NCBI GenBank assembly: GCA_016699635.1
Contig: CP064983.1
Coordinates: 248,001-312,000, forward strand
Source: Bacteroidota bacterium
GTDB lineage: Bacteria > Bacteroidota > Bacteroidia > AKYH767-A > OLB10
Direction: 5' to 3'
Length of the DNA: 64,000 nt
Shown here one piece after another: positions 59,475 to 64,000 of the stretch (position 1 is its first letter; each line of letters opens with the position of its first letter). The notes under the pieces were generated by a model that searched no databases, had not been told where the DNA came from, and was given only the letters and a program-made list of their open reading frames with translations. The translations under genes were made by a program, and so were the position numbers.

Positions 59475-59858
59475 ATGAACTATAATGATTTATTAAACAA
59501 ATCAAAGCCATTATTGATATTTGATGGCAGTTGTGCTTTTTGCAGATCATGTATTCGGTTCGTTAAAAAATATGACATCAAACTTCAATTTGACTTTGCA
59601 GACAACAATCAGAATACCACCAAACTTATTTTAGCTCAATACTTTATAAATCCTGAATCTTTAAACTCCGTTGTTTTGATAGAATACAACAAACTACACA
59701 TACAGAGTGATGCAATTATAAAAACCTTACTTCTTCTTGGTGGGCGTTGGAGGCTTTTAGCCCGAATAATGATGGTTTTCCCAAACTCCTTCAGAAATAA
59801 AGTTTACAATATAATTGCAGCCAATAGAAATAAATTAAGAAGTCATTGCACAGTATGA
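59475..59858 (+). CDS. DCC family thiol-disulfide oxidoreductase-like protein (DUF393)
   Basis: 127 residues. The hallmark DGSCAFCRSCIRF at 17-29 holds the DxxCxxC core (Asp17, Cys20, Cys23). The rest (LDFADNNQN-type region, SVVLIEYNKLHIQSDAIIK, LGGRWRLLARIM, FRNKVYNIIAANR) fits the family. Function of the family is not established. Overlaps the next gene by four bases. Confidence 0.9.
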   Translation: MNYNDLLNKSKPLLIFDGSCAFCRSCIRFVKKYDIKLQFDFADNNQNTTKLILAQYFINPESLNSVVLIEYNKLHIQSDAIIKTLLLLGGRWRLLARIMMVFPNSFRNKVYNIIAANRNKLRSHCTV

Positions 59859-60854
59859 AAACCAATTTTACGGAGCAAACAGGCATAGCCTATCCTATTA
59901 TAATGGCACCCATGTTTTTAGTAAGCAATGAGGCTATGATGCAATCTGCAATACGAACCGGCATTATGGGTGTGTTTCCAACTTTAAACTACAGAAAAGA
60001 AGGTGAACTTGATGCATTAATTAAGCGGTTACATCAATTCAAGTCTGAAAATCAAGGGAGTTTCGGTGTCAATTTAATTGTACAAAAAACCAATCCTCTC
60101 TACAACAGGCATCTAAAAATATGTGTTGAAAACAAAGTGCCTTTTTACATTACTTCGTTAGGGAGCCCACGCGAAGTTATTGAAGCAGCACATTCTTATA
60201 GCGCAAAAGTTTATTGTGATGTAACCAATATTGGACATGCAGAGAAATGCGCTAAACTTGGTTGTGATGGCTTTATTGCCGTTGGTCAGGGTGCAGGCGG
60301 TCATGCAGGCCCTTATGCTCAAACGGTATTGATTCCAACTTTACGAAAACACTTTCCTTCTATACCTGTAATTGCAGCAGGAGGTATTGCCACCGGTGAC
60401 GGCATTGCTGCAATGATAGCTTTAGGTGCTACAGGAGTAAGTATAGGAACAAGATATATTGCATCTACAGAAGCAGAAGTCAGTGATGAATATAAAAACA
60501 GTATTTTAAATTCAGGTATGGATAATATTGTTATGACAGAAAGGCTTTCCGGAACACCATGCAACATCATCAATACACCTTATGCAAAAAAAAATTGGCT
60601 ATAAACAAAATTGGTTAGAAAAGTGGCTGAGCAATAACTCCACAACAAAAAAATATTTTAAAATGATGGTGCAGTACAAAGGCGTTAAAGCACTTGAACA
60701 AGCAATTAAACCAGGTAATTACAAAACATTATGGACTGCAGGGCAAACTGTTGAACTTATTGATGATATAATAAACTGTGATGAAATTACAGAGCGGTTA
60801 ATTAAAGAAACCCATCTGTCGGTCGAAAACCTTAGTAATAAATTTAAGGACTAA
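59855..60854 (+). CDS. Nitronate monooxygenase family flavoprotein, frame interrupted
   Basis: About 333 residues. FMN-dependent TIM barrel that oxidises alkyl nitronates in known members. PIIMAPMFLVSNEAMM at the N-terminus; GVNLIVQ; ITSLGSPREVIEAAH; DGFIAVGQGAGGHAGP with the active-site His; AAGGIATGDGIAAMIALGATG, the phosphate-binding motif; STEAEVSDEY. The frame is lost in a run of nine A (60586-60594); eight A give TPYAKKIGYKQNWLEKWLS and the frame continues to 60854. ATG 59855 gives a coupled ATGA overlap with the DCC gene. Confidence 0.9.
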
Positions 60855-60986
60855 ACCTATCCTTCTTTCTTGGGGAAAAGGTGATTGAGGTAAAATGTCA
60901 TTTTTAAAGCCTCATTACATTCAATTTCATGCTTCGTTTTCATTTTAGTTTCAGCAATAATATATCTGTTTTTCGTTGAATTAGCC

Positions 60987-60994
60987 TACATTTG
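60987..60994 (+). promoter_or_regulatory. -7 promoter box for the 61007 gene
   Basis: TACATTTG, exact TAnnTTTG, 12 bases before ATG 61007. The short leader is typical of the phylum. Confidence 0.55.
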
Positions 60995-61006
60995 AACAAA
61001 AAATAA

Positions 61007-62500
61007 ATGGCCTTTAAAAGAATATTCTTTTTTGTTTGGTTTTCAGTTTGCTTCCATGTTGCACATGCACAAAAAGTTACTTATGCACAACAGGAACTTG
61101 ATGCCTATTCTTATGATTATATAAAAACAGCAGGCTATAACGATAATTCCTTTTTTGTTTTTCAAAGCAATCTGCCATTTGAAAACGATCGTGACAGAGT
61201 AGGATTCAAATCACGTAAATATAAAGTTACTTGTTACAATCTGAATCTATCTTTAAAATGGTCGAAAAAAATAGAACCTAAAAATGATAATGAGAAATTA
61301 GAAACTATAACTGTGATTGACGGTCAGGTTGCTTTAATTAAATCTTCTTTTGAAGGTAAGGACAATCAATTGTCAGTGTTCATTACTACATTGGATGACA
61401 ATGGAAATGAATCTGCTACCAAGAAAGAAATTGGAACTATTTTATTTAACAGAACAAGCAACTTAGATAAGATAAAAGTTATTGCTTCGAAAGGGAATAA
61501 CTACTTCGGACTTATTCAAAATGAAAAGAAACAAAATGGTTTGCAGCAACTACATTGCCTCATAATTGATAGTGACTTTAGGCTTGTCCGGCAACTGCAA
61601 TTTGAAGTACCATACCCTGAAAAAAATTTCAACTACGAAAACTGGCTTTTGACAGATGATGCAGACTTTATTCTTGAAGGAAGTTACTACTCAAAAGAAA
61701 AAAGTGAAAACCGCAAACGATGGGATGCATACAAGCTATTTGTATCGTCCAATGGAAATAGTGGCGCCATTGAATATGCTATCAATACCAGCAACCTGAT
61801 ATTAAGCAGCAGTGCAATAGCTTATGATGCCATAAATAAGAAAATAGTTCTTGCCGCTTTTTATACTGACAATGTTTCTACAAAATCCGGAATAATTTAT
61901 GCAAGTCTTGGAACTTCAGGAAATGATTCGTTGTTGATGATAAGACAACCTATTGGCGAAGTCACGTTAACACGCATGTTTGCCGGTCAAAATTTAGACC
62001 GTAGCAGAGCAGGAATTGAAAACCTGAGCATAGAAAAAGTGATTTTACGAAATGATGGTGGTGCTGTATTAGTTACAGAGGTGTCTTATGTTACAGACTA
62101 CTCCTATTATGATTATTTTACACAAAACTACATTCGTAATTTCGAATATCATTTCAATAATGTCATTACCTTTTCTATCAATGCTGATGGTACTATTGAC
62201 TGGGATGCAGTTTTAAGAAAAGATCAGATTTCTACAAATGACTATGGAAAATATTCTTCGTTTGCCTTAGCCATGACAGAAAATGATATCAGTTTACTCT
62301 ATAACACCCGCACAGACAGAAATAATGGAGTTGCCTATTTCGGAATAAAAAGAAATGGCGAAACAGAATCGAAAGAAATCATCAAACCTGAAGAACGGAT
62401 TTTACTTGTGCCATTTGCTGCAAAACAAATCAGCACTGACGAAATTATTGTCCCTTGCTGGAATAGAAAAAAGATGCTAATGGCAAAAATTACTTTCTGA
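61007..62500 (+). CDS. Secreted protein of unknown function
   Basis: 497 residues, signal peptide (IFFFVWFSVCFHVAHAQ). The mature protein is rich in alternating beta strands with recurring DxNxN and DGxxxL turns (VTCYNLNLSLKWSKKIEP, TTLDDNGNESATKKEIG, ENYSY-like Tyr tracts SYVTDYSYYDYF), suggesting a beta-propeller-like fold. No family recognised and no sorting domain at the C-terminus (MLMAKITF). Overlaps the methyltransferase gene by one base (TGATG). Confidence 0.7.
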   Translation: MAFKRIFFFVWFSVCFHVAHAQKVTYAQQELDAYSYDYIKTAGYNDNSFFVFQSNLPFENDRDRVGFKSRKYKVTCYNLNLSLKWSKKIEPKNDNEKLETITVIDGQVALIKSSFEGKDNQLSVFITTLDDNGNESATKKEIGTILFNRTSNLDKIKVIASKGNNYFGLIQNEKKQNGLQQLHCLIIDSDFRLVRQLQFEVPYPEKNFNYENWLLTDDADFILEGSYYSKEKSENRKRWDAYKLFVSSNGNSGAIEYAINTSNLILSSSAIAYDAINKKIVLAAFYTDNVSTKSGIIYASLGTSGNDSLLMIRQPIGEVTLTRMFAGQNLDRSRAGIENLSIEKVILRNDGGAVLVTEVSYVTDYSYYDYFTQNYIRNFEYHFNNVITFSINADGTIDWDAVLRKDQISTNDYGKYSSFALAMTENDISLLYNTRTDRNNGVAYFGIKRNGETESKEIIKPEERILLVPFAAKQISTDEIIVPCWNRKKMLMAKITF

Positions 62501-63279
62501 TGCCGGGATCATTATCTATTGCATTGCAGTATATTTCCTATTACGTTAAGGCATGGAACAAACACAGTGTTCATTCTCCTTTTGTATATAAGCTCACAAC
62601 ACAGGTTATTCATCCCGACAAAAAACTTGCAAAATTTATACCTATTGAACAACAAAGAATACTTTTAAAACAAAGTACAGACAAAATTTTTTTTACCGAA
62701 TTAGGTGCTGGAAATAAAAGCAATAAACGAAGTGTTTCCGACATTGCCGCGAAGTCTTTAAAATCTCCGCGATATGCGCGTTTACTTTATAGGCTTGCAA
62801 ATCATTTTCAACCTGACAATATTATTGAGTTAGGCACATCATTGGGCATTACAACAGGCTATATGGCATTATCAGGCTGTAAAAATATTTTTACTATTGA
62901 TGGTAATAAAACTGTATCAGAAATTGCGCAATCTACATTAACCTCGATAAAGCTGCATCAAAACATAAAATTTCTTCAAGGAAATTTTGATGAAGCACTT
63001 CCTGCATTATTACATCCTTTAAATAAAATTGATTTTGTTTTTTTTGACGGCAACCACCGTTATCAACCAACAATTAATTATTTTCATCAATGCTTAACAA
63101 AAGCACATGATAAAAGTGTGTTTGTGTTTGATGATATTAACTACAGTCAGGAAATGAAACAAGCATGGCATGAAATCAAACAACATCCATCAGTTACTGT
63201 CAGTATTGACTTGTTTATGATGGGAATTGTTTTTTTTGATACAGACCTTCTGCGTCAACATTTTGTAATCAGGTATTAA
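62500..63279 (+). CDS. Class I SAM-dependent methyltransferase (O-methyltransferase-like)
   Basis: 259 residues. AWNKHSVHSPFVYKL at the N-terminus; motif I IIELGTSLGITTGYMAL; acidic FTIDGNKTVSEIAQ; IDFVFFDGNHRYQPT, the motif after strand 4; VFVFDDINYSQEM with metal-type acidic residues. The HSPFVY start is typical of a Bacteroidota group. Substrate unknown. Translationally coupled to the orphan secreted protein upstream. Confidence 0.85.
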   Translation: MPGSLSIALQYISYYVKAWNKHSVHSPFVYKLTTQVIHPDKKLAKFIPIEQQRILLKQSTDKIFFTELGAGNKSNKRSVSDIAAKSLKSPRYARLLYRLANHFQPDNIIELGTSLGITTGYMALSGCKNIFTIDGNKTVSEIAQSTLTSIKLHQNIKFLQGNFDEALPALLHPLNKIDFVFFDGNHRYQPTINYFHQCLTKAHDKSVFVFDDINYSQEMKQAWHEIKQHPSVTVSIDLFMMGIVFFDTDLLRQHFVIRY

Positions 63280-63338
63280 CATTTGGTAACTTAATCATAA
63301 GCCACAATTTATTACTTTTTACCACGTACAAATCAATT

Positions 63339-64000
63339 ATGCCACAGTCCATTATTTCGCTTTCAGATATTTCACGACTTTATAAAGTCGGAACAGAAAC
63401 AATTTATGCATTACGATCTGTTTCACTTAACATTTTTAAGAATGAATATGTGGCATTGATGGGTAGTTCCGGTTCAGGAAAATCCACGTTGATGAATATT
63501 CTTGGTTGCCTTGACACGCCATCAAGTGGCAGTTATCATCTGAACAACATCTCTGTTTCTGGAATGACAGATAATGAACTTGCCGAAGTAAGAAATAAGC
63601 AAATAGGTTTTATTTTTCAAACATTTAATCTGTTGCCACGAAGTACAGCACTTGAGAATGTAGCATTACCGCTTGTGTATGCAGGTGTTTCAAAAGAAGA
63701 GCGTTTAAAGCGGGCTAAAGAAGTATTGGAAAGTGTTGGCTTGGCCGACAGAATTATGCATAAGCCAAATGAGTTATCCGGTGGTCAGCGTCAGCGTGTG
63801 GCTGTTGCAAGGGCATTGGTCAACCACCCTTCAATCATTCTTGCTGATGAGCCAACAGGAAATCTTGATTCAAAAACCTCTGAGGAGATTATGTTGCTAT
63901 TTGAAGAAATACATCAGCGTGGCAATACAATCATTGTTGTAACACATGAAGAAGACATTGCCAGACATGCACACCGTATTGTCAGAATAAAAGACGGACT
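63339..64000 (+). CDS. ABC transporter ATP-binding protein (MacB/LolD type), cut by the window end
   Basis: At least 220 residues, open to the last base without a stop. Begins with ATG 63339. Walker A MGSSGSGKSTLMNIL, Q-loop IGFIFQTFNLLPR, signature LSGGQRQRVAVARAL, Walker B IILADEPTGNLDS, His-loop VVTHEEDIA. The LPRSTALENVALPL block matches the MacB/LolD group, exporters of lipoproteins, peptides or macrolides. A permease gene would be expected next. Confidence 0.93.
   Translation, partial: MPQSIISLSDISRLYKVGTETIYALRSVSLNIFKNEYVALMGSSGSGKSTLMNILGCLDTPSSGSYHLNNISVSGMTDNELAEVRNKQIGFIFQTFNLLPRSTALENVALPLVYAGVSKEERLKRAKEVLESVGLADRIMHKPNELSGGQRQRVAVARALVNHPSIILADEPTGNLDSKTSEEIMLLFEEIHQRGNTIIVVTHEEDIARHAHRIVRIKDG

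Noticed and set aside
1..64000. CRISPR arrays, insertion sequences, prophage, tRNA or rRNA genes
   Set aside because: No regular spaced repeats, transposase motifs, phage structural genes or cloverleaf sequences were recognised on either strand.

Overview
The window is about 64 kb of low-GC bacterial chromosome from a member of the Bacteroidota. The sequence supports this in four ways. There is a type IX secretion system (T9SS) locus (porV, porU, a porP/sprF homologue, gldJ). At least four secreted proteins end in T9SS sorting domains. The Bacteroidota -7 promoter box TAnnTTTG stands in front of many genes. The rpoD-type sigma factor has the short (~287 residue) form typical of the phylum. 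dapD and dapF together imply a meso-diaminopimelate cell wall. I would not name a genus; a Chitinophagales/Sphingobacteriales-like lineage is a guess.

Layout. 1-11.1 kb (minus strand): secreted T9SS cargo, namely two tandem paralogues (the second broken) and a ~2,500-residue surface protein with LamG-like and beta-helix regions, plus a small secreted protein. 11.2-13.1 kb: a glycosyltransferase and a METTL-type methyltransferase. 13.2-20.2 kb: a biosynthetic island with a one-module nonribosomal peptide synthetase (C-A-PCP-TE), a phosphopantetheinyl transferase directly downstream, and a second phosphopantetheinyl transferase on the other side of a DEAD-box helicase gene. 20.4-26.6 kb: housekeeping genes (aroK, def, ruvX, dapD, a heptosyltransferase, a fused exonuclease/GIY-YIG nuclease, a truncated haemoglobin, ispF). 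26.6-34.2 kb: T9SS core. 34.3-40.9 kb: murF, a Sua5-type gene, a CCA-adding enzyme gene, typA, a START-like gene, a YdcF-type gene. 40.9-45.4 kb: an HNH endonuclease, an SSB-tailed DUF3127 protein, two glycosyltransferases, rpoD. 45.5-48.9 kb: a TPP riboswitch driving a TonB-dependent receptor (predicted thiamine uptake), then dapF. 49-64 kb: a DegP-type protease, a lytic transglycosylase, a thioredoxin-like protein, a YHS lipoprotein/Sco/M1 peptidase overlapping set, an acyl-CoA ligase with an alpha/beta hydrolase, a DCC protein with a nitronate monooxygenase, an orphan secreted protein with a methyltransferase, and an ABC ATPase cut by the window end.

A property of the whole window matters for every reader: about 30 single-base frame breaks interrupt 16 genes, including genes expected to be essential (rpoD, the Sua5-type gene, porU), and most can be placed at or near short homopolymers. 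I treat nearly all as uncorrected indel errors in the assembly and give gene-level coordinates across the breaks. For each I state where the frame changes and why the parts belong together.

No CRISPR array, insertion sequence, rRNA or tRNA gene was recognised. The most distinctive elements are the one-module NRPS with a cysteine thioesterase, the riboswitch with two competing downstream stems, the exonuclease/GIY-YIG fusion with a UvrC-like cysteine pattern, the SSB-like tail on the DUF3127 protein, and GC-rich palindromic mini-elements inside the secreted-protein genes.
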